The translations under genes were made by a program, and so were the position numbers. DNA of 64,000 nucleotides from Enchytraeus crypticus (lineage: Eukaryota > Annelida > Clitellata > Enchytraeida > Enchytraeidae), in assembly GCA_905160935.1 (NCBI GenBank), contig CAJHZI010000534.1:407501-471500 (forward strand), written 5' to 3'. The notes under the pieces were generated by a model. That model made no database searches and was not told the DNA's origin. It saw only the letters and a list, made by a program, of their open reading frames with translations. This document shows positions 49,537-62,794 of this stretch, one piece after another; the first letter of the stretch is position 1, and every line of letters starts with the position of its first letter.

Positions 49537-49727
49537 TTAACGAGAATAACTTATTGATCTATCTCTCTTAGTGCACTGCCTACTGGCAGGGCCATGTTAT
49601 ATAACGCCTCCACTCTTCTCAAGGTGGAAGACAGAGAAGAGTGGAGGCATTATATACCATGGACCTGCCAGTAGGCAGTGCACTAAGAGAGACTAAGAGA
49701 AAGAGATCAATAAGTTATTCTCGTTAA
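49537..49727. repeat. Large palindrome built on repeat D
   Basis: Left arm from 49537 and right arm ending at 49727 pair over about 85 bp (ACGAGAATAACTTATTGATC to CTCCACTCTTCTC), with a short interruption (GACTAAGAGAAA) in the right arm. The unique flank TTAACGAGAATAAC is included in both arms. Confidence 0.88.
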
Positions 49728-50109
49728 AAATCTAAGCCTTATCCATACCTCGTGCAGCCAATGAAAAAAAAAATATTCTCATTGTCTTCCTCAGTTCTTG
49801 CTCAGTCGCCTCTTACGACACTTGCAATTAGAGGTTGTCTTATTCTTCAATGTTCAGGACCCAACACGAAAAATATTGACTATAATATTGAATAAATATT
49901 TCATGTTATTTTTGGTTCACTTTTTGCACTAATCCTTTATTGTTGCAAAACTTAATTAATTGACCCTAGGAATTACTGGTAGATACTCTTCATTGTTATT
50001 TAGTGTCCTGCATTATTCGTGGTAATTCTTAGGCGGTTGTAAAACAATCTTGTAATCGTAGTAAAAAGTCAAATAAATAAGTATGCAGTGTTCTTCGTTA
50101 ATGGAAGTA

Positions 50110-50350
50110 GATCTTAACACCTCGTTGCCCATACCATATCCACAGTCATTCTCCTATAATTTCTTCCATTAGTTTCAGATTTTCATATAGCAATTTCTCG
50201 AGCCTAGGCGCTCACTGGAGCCTAGGCGCCCACTAACTGAATGCCCGTCTGACGTTGGTTTGGATCTTAGTGCTTAAGTCGCCTTCTGTGACAAGTTCAG
50301 TCAACGGTTGGTCTATTCTTCAAACAACCCGGACACAACACCGGGAATTA
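50110..50350 (+). repeat. Dispersed repeat C copy
   Basis: GAGCCTAGGCGCTCACTGGA duplicated locally, then CAACCCGGACACAACACCGG. Confidence 0.75.
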
Positions 50351-51355
50351 ACTCTACTAGATTTAAACTCCTACTGTGATGGATAAAATTTAGTTCCTTC
50401 AGCGGCATTTTAATTACAGAAAATCGGAGAAATGAGCCTGTAATCCGATCTGTGTTACAAGCCTCCTGCTGCGTTAATTCGTAGCCTACGGGATTTCGAA
50501 TTCCCTCAAATTAAGCAAATAACATTAGGTTCAATTTATTCCATTAGTCTTGTGAAAGTTATTATTTATTTTTCTGAAATTGTCCGGGAAGTGTATATGT
50601 AGACCTCAAGACTCTGACGGGCGTTTGAATACTAAGGTATGAAATATGGATAATAAGTATTAATTAATAAAAAGATACATCAATAAACGCAAGGACAATT
50701 ACTTATATATTTGTTAGGAAAGCCTCTGGAGTCTCCAGGATTCTAATCTTTTCGCTTGGTAGAGGCGGTTGATTAAATCTTGCAGACGAATCTTTTAATA
50801 CTCAATCTCACATGGAAAATCTTCTGCTCGATTGCGTTTTGATCAGTGAGTATCCAGAATTTTTTTCATATGGTGGCAGTGATGTGAATTGGGCATTCGT
50901 AGATAACCACAGTAAATTGCCTTTGGACTAAGGGGCAGCTGGGGTGGCAGTCCTTTCATTTTGGGGGTCAGCAGCCCCCCCCCTCCGTTTCGCCCCTAAT
51001 TTTAATAGAAGATTTGAGGCCTCCTACTATTCCCAGAACTGAAGCGATGGAGAAACGATTTCTAGAGTCTAGGCGCTCACTAACTGAATGCCATTTCTGA
51101 TGTTGGTTTGGATCATAGTGCTTTGTCGCCTTTTACGACACGTGTAGTCCACGGTTTGTCGGCAACACGAGCAGAACACGGGTACTCTAAAGCAGAAGCA
51201 TGCAATGAAATTTTGCTGTTCCGTTCCACACTCCAAAGAGATGCAACGGACATCTAAAAGAACACTCACGTCGATCAAACACACGTTCCAGATACATTTA
51301 AAAACATCTTATGTTCAATTTCAGAGGCATCATTTTCTCGCATTTGAATAAAAAG
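50351..51355. other. Intergenic between repeats
   Basis: No gene recognised. Includes a C run (50979) and another repeat C piece at 51050-51180. Confidence 0.5.
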
Positions 51356-51359
51356 CTGG

Positions 51360-51485
51360 TAAAGTTAATGTTAACGTCAGTTTATTAACTAAAAAGCTAT
51401 TTCAGTGACGGACGACCCCAGGATGTGAACCCCACACAAACTGACCCGCGGTCGAGTATCTTACCGACATATCCACTGGCTCTTT
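51360..51485 (-). repeat. SINE B copy
   Basis: GAGCCAGTGGATATGTCGG, GTCGAGTATCTTACC region and AAACTGACGTTAAC. Confidence 0.75.
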
Positions 51486-51534
51486 CTAGTGAATGAATAG
51501 AATCATTCTCACAATGATATCATATCACGTATAG

Positions 51535-51775
51535 AAAGACAGGATTGATTTCTCAGGGAATGCCGCCCCTGCCCAGTAAATGGTAGTCAAAGCTAAGGAA
51601 GGCATAGGAGGCCCACCCCGTCATAAGCAGAAACCTCCAAGATTAATGGTATATATACAAAAGGAATATTTAAAATATTTTAAAGATCCACTCGTACGAG
51701 GACATGAATAGTAAGACGGAAGATAAAGATGAGTAGAGGCGTTATATACCATGGACCTGCCAGTAGGCAGTGCAC

Positions 51776-51810
<35 letters not shown>
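51535..51810 (-). repeat. Dispersed repeat D, long reverse copy with (AG)n
   Basis: Ends ATGGACCTGCCAGTAGGCAG, GCACTAAGAGAGAGAG. Immediately downstream of the lectin gene's last exon on the gene strand. Confidence 0.8.
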
Positions 51811-51950
51811 ATATAACGTTTGCTAGAGGTAACTGAATGTACAAGTGAACATCAATACAAAAGCATTTGAAAAGATTTGACTCAATATATATTGAACTTA
51901 ACATGCCCTGCGAAAATCGATTTTTTATAAAGCTGTAGACAAATCTGTCT

Positions 51951-52270
51951 TCACATTAGTGGAAGCTGGCATACAAAGCACATGTGAGATGCACAATCCA
52001 TATTGCTCCACACAAAACCCCGCGAAGGAATTTGTCTGTAGACCACGCACATTTCGGGTGATCCATCAGGGCAACCTTCTGCTTTTGGATCCCACGGGTC
52101 TGAGGAAAAATATGAGTAGTTCAACGGCTTTTTGTTTAGCCGACCTTGCCAATTAAAATCTTTCCCTAATGATAGATCACAGCCGCTCGCGGGAAATTTG
52201 AACACGAGACTTGTGAAGAACGTAGGCATCCTAACGCCATCTGTGTACTCCGCAGTACAGCCAGTTTTCG
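51951..52270 (-). CDS. Lectin gene, last exon: second half of C-type lectin domain
   Basis: 105 codons plus TGA, acceptor ATTTTATAG. Shows FNWQGR, then a long NYSYFSSDPWDP loop, then CVVYRQIPSRGFVWSN and CFVCQ. The paired Cys spacing of the C-terminal half is typical; the WND-like position reads WSNMD. Confidence 0.75.
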
Positions 52271-55200
52271 CTATAAAATATCAACAACATACTTAAATGG
52301 ATCAAAATAAAAAAATAGGCAAAAACGTTTATTATCTGCATTGCTTTATTTTTATTTTATTCGTTGCTTGATGTTGCCATAAACGACGATGACGGTTATG
52401 GGTTGTAACTGTTAATTTATTTTTATTTATGTAAATATAAAGGGAAGAGTACAATCAAGAGAGTAAGAAAGACTGGGGTATTAAGTTGTTATGTTCTATA
52501 TTGAAGGTGATGGAGAGAGTAGTGGACAGTTGGTAGAGAGGTTAGACAAACATCTAGGGTAACCAGTTTAGACATCAGAGCCGATCTTTATGTTGAGGAA
52601 ATATATGGAGATGAATATGAGGAAGAAAAATATGCAGATGGAATTTGTTACGCGGAGAAGGATATGATAAGGTTCCAAGAGATCAGGTGTGGGACTTTCT
52701 GAGGAAGAGGAATTGAACAGATGGTATGGTGGGGTATTCAAAGATATGTACAGCAGGGTGAGAGAAGGGAGAGAGTATATGTATATTTCGACAACAACAT
52801 CAGTGTAAAGCCGTATACAAAAAGAGAAATAAAATTCAAAGTTTACAACAAAGAAACTGAATGATGCAGTTAATTAAAACTAGCCCATCACTATTCAATC
52901 GGTCCCTAGTGAGAGCGCTGCTCTAACTAGCTAGTCGCAGAGACGGTATGGGAAAGTGCTTCTCTCAGTATATTTTACTAGTTCTTAAATAAAAATGCTT
53001 TACATGGGATACTAAAATTCTATACGCTTAGAGACGCTTATATGGAAGCGGGTACACTATTCTATAACTGAACACTAGAAAAAATAAGCGAATTAAAAAT
53101 TTTAAGATTGGAATGAAAATATAAATATATTTAGTTTGTGACAGTCTATTCTCATACTCAAGGTTTGCAGTTCTGTTGACAAAATATTCTTTATTAATAT
53201 TAGAAGCAGGCCCGTTGCTATCAGATTGAATATATTTGTATTTTAGTTTACCATTTGCTAATCTAAATAATAAATTAACAGGAAGTACATTGAAATTTTC
53301 GTGTAATACTTTAAAATTGAAAAATTTACTTTGCTCTTGAAGGTTTTTTAGTACCTTATTCTTTGTAATTTGCAAATAATGTAACATCCATCAACTAGTA
53401 TTGCCGTATATTTCAATACTGTAATTAATGCGTGAATATATAAGTGCGTGAAATAACATTAAGCGACAATTTATGGTAAGAATTTTTTAAGATTGAATAG
53501 CATTGAATTCAAAGGATTAATGTTTTAGCTAATTGATATTAGAGATGGGAGTTCTATGAATTTCCAGAGTTCGGTTCCTTTCGGTTCGTTGAAAATGAAA
53601 GTTTGGTTCGGTTCGGGTTCGGATAGCAGTTGACATTTTGAGAGTTCTGTTCGGTTCGTCGAAAATGAGAGTTATGTTAGCAGTTGACAATTCGAGAGAT
53701 CGATTCGGTTCGGTACCCTTATAACAAGGGTTCGGGTTCGGTTCCGATGCGGCTGGCCTTCCCCACACAAGAGTTCAATTCGAGTTCAAAATGGTTTGGT
53801 TTGGATACTGTAGCAATTGTTTAACATTACTTATAATAATCATGGTTATGATAAACATGTTTAAAATGGTTTATTGTAAATGTGCTAAAAAATACATATA
53901 CATGAAGTCATAAAAACTGCAAAATTTTTTTACCTGGGTAAAAGTATGACAATGTACAAAGAAAAGAAGTGGTATTTATTCTTGTATATTTCCTAAAATA
54001 TTGTAAGTTGACCAACAACTATTCGTAAAATAGGTATTTCGCTTTATTACTGTATCTGAAATATTATCCTTAATTATGATCAACAAATAGAATGCTTCAT
54101 CAATTTAAAAATAAATTTTGCCACTAGGCCAACATTAGAAACGTTTATAATTAAGTGGAAATGTCTTGGCTAAAATTAGGTCCAATATTTCAGAGACAAA
54201 GTGCAATTTAGTAACATAAAAATGTCAAATAAGGACAATTTGGTATAAACGTGTACTTCCACAGGGTTTCAAATGTGAAATTCCCAGATCAATAATGAAA
54301 TTACGAAATTAGTTATGGCAATTAATGCAATGATATGTTGCAAAATTATTTACACCAGAAAGCCGTAACACATTTATAATGTCATATAGAAATATTTGTA
54401 AATCTGGGTGCAAAAATATTAAGATGGCACACTAAAATTAGAAAAATTTCATAATTTGAATTTAATAAGACCAGATTCACCTAGATTGAGTCAAACATTT
54501 CCAGATTTTTATGGGATACACTCTCATCACTTTTGTCTCTTTGATGTTAATCTTCATTCCATGTGTCAATGCCGTCTCATTCAGACTATTCATTATATTC
54601 AGTAGACCCGTCTCGCTTCCTGCTACCATTCCTTTGTAACGATATATGTTATTTTAAAATGTCGGAACCAGCCTTACCTGAATATATGCTGTTAGATACT
54701 GTAAGACATGTGAATGCAAAAACTAATATATATGTGTATTATTCTTACTATCTTTGCATAATGTCAAATATTCTCCATAAGATCTTAATGCAGACTTTGA
54801 ACAATAGCTCAAAAGAAAACTGTTCATTTCTTCTGAGGCTGGCGAAGGAGAAAAGAACTTCCAGAATTATTGTCGGAACCAGCCTTACGGTTCGGTTTGG
54901 ACTTCATCCAAACCGAACTTACGGTAATAAGACCAGACCTTACAACCGTAAGGTTGGTATCAAAGTCTGCATTAAGATCTTTTGGAGAATGTTTGACATT
55001 ATGCAAAGATAATTTTAAGATTAGTGGTCTTAATAATTGCATTATCTAGATTAGAGGGATAAAAAAATGAAAGTCGATTTGGCATTACTAACAGTAAATC
55101 GATCACAATTGAATCAATTCAATAATTTATAACATGCATAGTTACTTGTCTTATATAGCTCTACAATGTTATATTAAAAAACAAAAACAGTTGTATCATC

Positions 55201-55546
55201 AACAAATAGTTTTAACTTAGCGTTAATGTACGAATGTTGTATGTCATTAAATGACTAGTATGACAGTGGAGAATCTGAGAGTTTTCGGGTGAAGATTGCC
55301 CTACACTAAGAGTGCAAACTATTTACAGATGATTTGGTGATAGTAGGAGACTCTGTGAAAAACGTAAACTAGATGTTGAAATCCGTGAGAAAGGAATTGA
55401 TGAGTAAAGGACTGAAGGTTAATAAGGAAAACAGAGCAATTGGAGAGTAGATGGAATGGTGAGATGATAAACGGAGATAGATTAATATGTCAGGGGGTGA
55501 AGGTAAGGAAAGTATTTTTTGTCTCTAGGGCCAAATAGATGATAGA

Positions 55547-55594
<48 letters not shown>

Positions 55595-56967
55595 TGTATA
55601 TAATAGAAACGGTCAGGCCGGGATTCTAATCGATGGCCTCTTGCTTCTCATACCAAAGTGCAATACTATCGGCAATCTGGCCAGTTCAGAATAGATGAGT
55701 CATAAACGGTACCGGTGAGTAATCAAAGGATAGATTTTATACATAGAAGCTGAAAGATGTTGAATATGTCTAACAGTAAAAAGTGAAAAAATAAGAAAAA
55801 AGAGCCATAAGATCAGAAAACAGATGCAGAGATGAGCAACGCGCATAAAAAAAGCCATATACATGTATGTACACTGCTGCGAAAATTTAAAAAAAAATTA
55901 TATTAATAAATAATGTTATTATAAATTTATTCATAATGTTAATAAAATCATTCGGTAATTGTTCATGTTAGAAATCATATTTTGATGATTTAATTTGACT
56001 GTCTCATTCAGCGCCAGGAACCGGACATTAAATCTTCATTTAACTGCCCTGAAATCGAATTAGAAAATGCGAAGTTGCTATAATAGAATTAGTATAATCT
56101 AAGTGTAGTCAAAGCGAATGTCTCGATTATCTCACACGGTATTAAAATTGATATGTACATGTATAACCAGAGTTGATCAGTTCACTCTATTTTATTTTAT
56201 TATAATTATACGTATAATCTACCATATGCATGCAAAAAATAATTTCAAATAATTTAATGAAAACAAAATGAACGGTTACATACAAAGCACTAGAGTTACA
56301 GTTGTGAAGATTTTTTAGAAATTGAAATTTAATAAGAAACACTACCAAACGTATTTTGAAAAGTATTTTTATAAGTAGGCAATTTGTACTATCCCATTAA
56401 ATCTTTGTTAAGTATTTGAAAATACAAAAAGTAAAATACTCTGTCGAAATATTTTAAATTGAAAAGTAAAATTTTATACACAAATTTCAAAATTAAATTT
56501 CAACTTTAAAATAAATTTAGTGCCCATCATTGGATGTTAGCACATATATCACGCGTTATGATAGATTTGTATTATAATTTTTTTATTAGGTATACTTACT
56601 TGCATTTACTTGTTGGAGCCAGTGACGACGTCGGTAAGATACTCGACCGCAGATCAGTATGTGTGGGATTCAAATCCTGGGCTCGCCCGTCACTTACAGA
56701 GCTTTCGAGTAAGGAAACTGACGTTAACCTTAGCTTTAGCACAGCTTTCAATAAATAATTTTACTTAAAATTATTTCTATTTTTGTTTTTTATTATTTAG
56801 AAATACAGAATTTACATTAATAAAATAAAATGATCACATTCCAGTTTACAAGTTATGAATTAACTGATAGATTAATTTATCCAGACCATAGCTAAACTGA
56901 TATTCAAAGGAAGATGATGGTGGCGATGAGGATGATGATGACGATGATTGTAGTGATGATGATGATA

Positions 56968-57010
<43 letters not shown>

Positions 57011-58248
57011 CGATGACGACGACGACGACGACGACGACGATGATGATGATGATGATTGTCAGGGACCTGATTCTACAATTTCTATCTGAGGTAAAATGAG
57101 GTACTGAGATTAAAGGTTATAGGGTTAAATTCCAAATAATGTACCTTTAACAATTATTATGGAAACTTTACCTGCACTCGATTTGACTGACTATAGATAT
57201 CCTACTAAGTGAGTGATAGCTTCATCGACTGTATTAAATTAAATACTGATTTAATACGAAAAGAAATAAAATAATACACGGATATATAGCACGAAAATTA
57301 AAACGATTTCAAATAGCACATGGAAACGAATTTCATATAACTTAAATTATGCTTTTCTATGAAATTAAAGTTCAATTTAAATATCGTAAAGGTAAGTACT
57401 GTACATTACACACAATTGCTTTTAACACAAAAATTGCTACTACGTTCTCTAGCTCAAATTCCTATGCTTTACTTTACTTTCCTCTCGACTATTCGCCTAC
57501 TAGGATCCCTTCGAATATATTCCATTGGTTAGAATTGTTCGATGGAACTCTCTTCCCAATTTGATCCTCTACAGATCACTCTCTTCTCATCGACTGCTCG
57601 ATGGACTACTAATTAGTTCGATTAACCGAACCCTTCGAATTGCTCTCAATTTGTCTACTGTTGAGATTCCTTAAATCTAGTAAATCTCTTTTCAACTTGG
57701 CACGTTTTATGTCCGTGTTGTCACTCTTCAATTTTGAATCTCTCTCCACTTCCTGTTTAGGCATGCCCTCATTGGTCACTTGCCATCGTCTAGCTACCAC
57801 CTAGGCTCACACTTTACTAAAACTCAATACTTTAAATCTTAACTTTACTTATACAGCAGTATTACTAAATACTTTACTAGAAATTCAATTAAATATATAA
57901 ATACGTACTAAATTGATGATGATGATGATGATGACTATGATGATGATGATGATGACTATTATGATGACGATGACGATGACGACGACGATGATGATAGAGA
58001 AAATGGACTCTAACCAATTTTTTTCAGAAATGATTCAGCCGCAACTTCAAAGCTCTTTTGAAGTTCATGGGTGTTAGCAATGAGAAGTTGCGTATTCATA
58101 GCCCTGCAGAAATCTTTGGCATCATTGAAGCTTTTTTCTTCTTCTACAAATCTTAAACACTGCCCAGAACTGGCAATGTAGCCGTCCGAACAAGCTGTGC
58201 AATAAGTAGCAAACGTTTGAGACTAATAAATCAGTCAAACCAATAAAG

Positions 58249-58284
<36 letters not shown>

Positions 58285-58571
58285 TGAGTTCCTTGCGTTC
58301 TGTACAGAACATTAGGCGGCAACAGTCCTCCATTTCTATCCATAATCAGCAATATTCACAGCGTATTCCCATGAAATGTATAATGTTTGTTGATCGTACT
58401 TAGCCAAGTACTTCTAGGTCTTCCTCGTTTCCCTTTTCCCTGAGTTGGCTTCCAGTTAACTGCAGTCTTTGCGTATCTATCCTCAGACATTCTCAGTAAA
58501 TGACCTAAAAACCTCAACCTTCTTCAGAAACTATTGCATCTAATTTTTTTGTCCACTCTCTTCGAGTACTG

Positions 58572-58639
<68 letters not shown>

Positions 58640-58730
58640 TATATATATATATACAGTATCTATATATATATAATTTAAAAATAAATAAAGTTAATTTTTA
58701 CACTTGCATATATATATAATGCATATATAA

Positions 58731-58775
<45 letters not shown>

Positions 58776-59058
58776 GGCTTAACATCTGTTTTCTCATCCA
58801 TGGATGATGTCAGAGACTTTCACACCGCACACATCACTGCAGATCAATTCACCCAGAAAAATCTGCAAAACAAATGTGCTGAGGAGCAGCAAAGGTCCAA
58901 ACGAAAGCCAGTCCGGTGCTCGCAAATGGTCAGGGTAGATTGATTATATCTACCGAGGGTAAAGGTAAGTGTGGATTGTGGGTGCTTCGTATGAATTCTA
59001 TATACATGTAAATTTATACATGCATATAATATATATTAATAAAAATTATATATATATC

Positions 59059-59089
<31 letters not shown>

Positions 59090-59124
59090 TATATAGATAT
59101 ATTTATATATATATAATATATATA

Positions 59125-59175
<51 letters not shown>

Positions 59176-62100
59176 AAATTCACATATTTATGTTTATATA
59201 TTTTATTTATTTATTTATTAATATTTGCTATCTGTATATGTTAGCGAACATGTTCGTGTGTATGTGTGTGTGTGTGTGTGTGTGTTTAGTATGTGTTTAG
59301 TGTGTGTTTCAGCTTGTAAGCATGCTTTTGAACGTGTCTAAATCATTTCCATGTAGACGAAACAGTTTATTGATTTGTCAAATATCGAACTACTTAAGCA
59401 ATTCAATTTTGGAATTAATCATTTGCCCAGCATTTAGTCAATCAAGCAATCGAATAACCGAACAATTGATTGTAAGCTGTACGGATATATATGATTAATT
59501 TCTTAAAACACTCACTCATTATCATTCCAACTGGACGTCATCATTTATTAACAAATATTCATTTAATTAATTATTATTTGACAGACAAATTTATTTATTT
59601 TTAATTAATTAATATTTGACTGGGGAGAAATTATTCATAGCAAGAAGGAAAAGGGATCAACATCCTATTACAAAGGCAGTAAAGTTTGTTGACTCTCCAC
59701 TCATATTGAGTCTAATTACCTCTTCAGTAAAGCCAATCTGCATATACCAAAAATCGCTCTATTTAAATGTTCTTCTTTCTGTCTGTAACACTATTACTAA
59801 CGCCATGTGCACTCAATCTGTCACTGGACTTTGTACTCTCGATCTTTCTGCTGCTTTCGACAACATCGATCACCAAATCCTCCTACAGCGTCTTTCCTAA
59901 AGCTTTGGTATCCTCGGCGATGCACTTGCCTGATTTACATCATACCTCGTCGATCGTACTCTCATCGTCAAAGTGCAAGAGTATGCCTATCCGCTTTCCA
60001 TCCTCAAGTACGGTGTGCCTCTGGACTCTGTTCTTGGTCCTATCCTCTTTAACTTATATACTACTCAACTAAGCTCCTTGATCTCTTCACATTCATTAGA
60101 CCATCAACATCTCGCTGATGACACTCACCTGTACACATGCTATACCCCCAACTCCAATCCTGATGCAAAGGCTTGTCTACGGCAATCCTTTCAGCGGTTA
60201 TCATCCTGGATGACTGCCAATTTCTTGCACTCAATCCATCTAAGACTGAGTTCGTGCTATTTGGAACACTTCAGCAAATTTCAAAACTGAAAGAGGAGTC
60301 CCTGGCTCTCTCTTCCGATACTACAGTCACACCAGTTTCTTCTGTGAAGAATTTCGATGTTGTCCTTGACCGCCACCTCACATTCCACGAGCACTACACT
60401 AAAACATAACAGGCATGTTTCTTCCGTATTCGCGATCTTCGTCGAATAATACCATTTCTTTCTCTCGAGACTGCCACTACAATTTGTGCTGCTATTTTTA
60501 AATCTTCCCAGTTGCGAGACTGATAGGTTGCAGTTCATTCAGAATTCCCTTCCACGTGCAGTCTTTCATAGCTTCAAATATGCTCATGTTACACCAATCC
60601 TCAAGTCCTTGCACTGGCTCAAAGTTAGAGAACGCATTTTATACAAGACAGTTTCTCTAACATATAAGTCCATCACCACTCCCGGCAATAGTTATATGTC
60701 CCACTTACTACGCACCCTACCTCCCGGCAGTCATCTACCAGGTCCTCTAAGTTAGTTACTCTAGAGAGACTTCACCTAGAAAGCTGTCTAGGCGCTCCTT
60801 CCAGCATGCTCCTTCCAGCATACTTCCACTTCCTCATATCTAGAATTCTCTTTCTTCCACTCTGCGCACCCTCTCATCTATTCATGATCAGCCTTTTCTA
60901 CTCTACGAACAGTTTCATAGGCGGATGGAAAAGCTTTTCTCTTTGACTTTTCCTATCCACCAAACGTCCACGAACTGAGACCAACACGTAAACCTCCATT
61001 CCGCTAGTACCCTTCCTTGGACTGATTACCCGGATTTTGTCTCGCACGGTTTTGGACCCCTCACTCCGCTCATCGGCTGAATTGGTTCCACAGTGCTCAA
61101 TGTTATCATGGATAAAGTAGCACTCTAATCGTATTGTTGTTGTTGTTGTTGACATCATTGTTGATATTTTTGCGTAAATCTGACATTTTCAATTTAGAAT
61201 CTGCGCCACCAGTCCAATCAATCATAATCATGTTACTTATCTATAGTATGAGACGTTGTATATTCTACCCGAGCAGGTTCTGGAAAATGAAGAATTGAAC
61301 CTACCGACACCTGAACGTGTTCGTAATAGATGACCGGCTGACATAGATATTACAACGATTAGACTTCTAGTCACGTGGTGATGATTTATGTAACTTAGTT
61401 CGATTTGTTAGTCACGTTAAACATTTTCAGAGTTCTAGCCACTACACTGATTATGGCTTTATACCAACAGACTAGTTAACGTTCACTGTCTATTTAGCGC
61501 TATTGCAAAAGTTGACATAGAGCGACGCTTTATTGATATATACATGTATATTGATTGATTGAAAATAGTCATAAGATAAGATTATAAATTACAAATGTGT
61601 TTAACATTATTCTTAAGTCCACTCGAGAACTCTTCGACTTCGATCCAAAGTCACACTAATTGGAACTTATTAATGTACCAGTGATTGTAGTACCTAGCAC
61701 AAATTAGCACTGTTATACAATATATTATCATTGTGTCTAAACTAAATACATAATTATAAATCGAATCCTTACTACTGTCCTTTGTAACAGTTTCCAGTGA
61801 AGTTGATGCTGAAATACAAATAAAATAACGACATATTTGATGATTTGTGTTTAAAGGTATTAAAGTTTATATAGTGAGCTTTTTAAAGCCACATTGTTAA
61901 TTTATTTAATTAGCCAATTTTTTGTTTTGTTTTGTAGAGTAACGCATCAGCGAAACAGCCAAGGCAATTAAGTGTAAAATCAGCTTGTATATAAAACTAA
62001 ACACGAATTATAGTAAAATGATCAATTATGTTGATATTATTACCTATTACCTATTACCTATCACTTTTAATAGGACCTACCATATGTTTACAGCCTTAAG

Positions 62101-62761
62101 TATTTTATATAATTCTCCGTTCAACCTGTAAAGTGATTGTACAAGATTTTACTCTCAGATCTGCGCTGCCGGGAATCGAAAGTAAGAGAGTTCAATTGGC
62201 ATAATTAATTAATCTAAGGCACCAGGAACTCATATGGACCTTTCATCATAAAAAATTTTGTGTTAATATGTAACCTGTGCAAACATGCACACTAATATAT
62301 GTGTAAATAGAGGGTAAAGTGCGGTTATTTAATTACGTATTCAATATACATGCACATATTTTTGCAGACATAAATCTACTTTACGATTTGAATAAATTAA
62401 ATGCTCAAAAAGTGGTTTCAAGAAATGGATCTTATAGTTATCAATCATGGCGCTGGATTTTTTAGATATTTTTAAAACAGAAAGCTTATTAAAATAAAAT
62501 AACTATGGAACGGTTAATTCCTTGCAGCGATTACATTTCCGGAAAATTGAACGATTTACACAAACTGAGAAAATCCGATCAATTCTTACAATCCTTAACG
62601 AGCCTATCATTATGTAATGTATACCACAAGGAAGATTCATAAAAAAACTTACACAGCAGAGATAAAGATTTCAACGTAATTAAGTTTAACTGATATAATT
62701 AATCGTAAGGGTATTGTAAGTAATGTTATTGTAAGGTGGATGTCGTCGTCGTCCTCGTCGG

Positions 62762-62794
<33 letters not shown>

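Noticed and set aside
57349-57564. Small open frame upstream of the GAT tract at 57915
   Set aside because: No splice phase compatible with the lectin exons and no motif.
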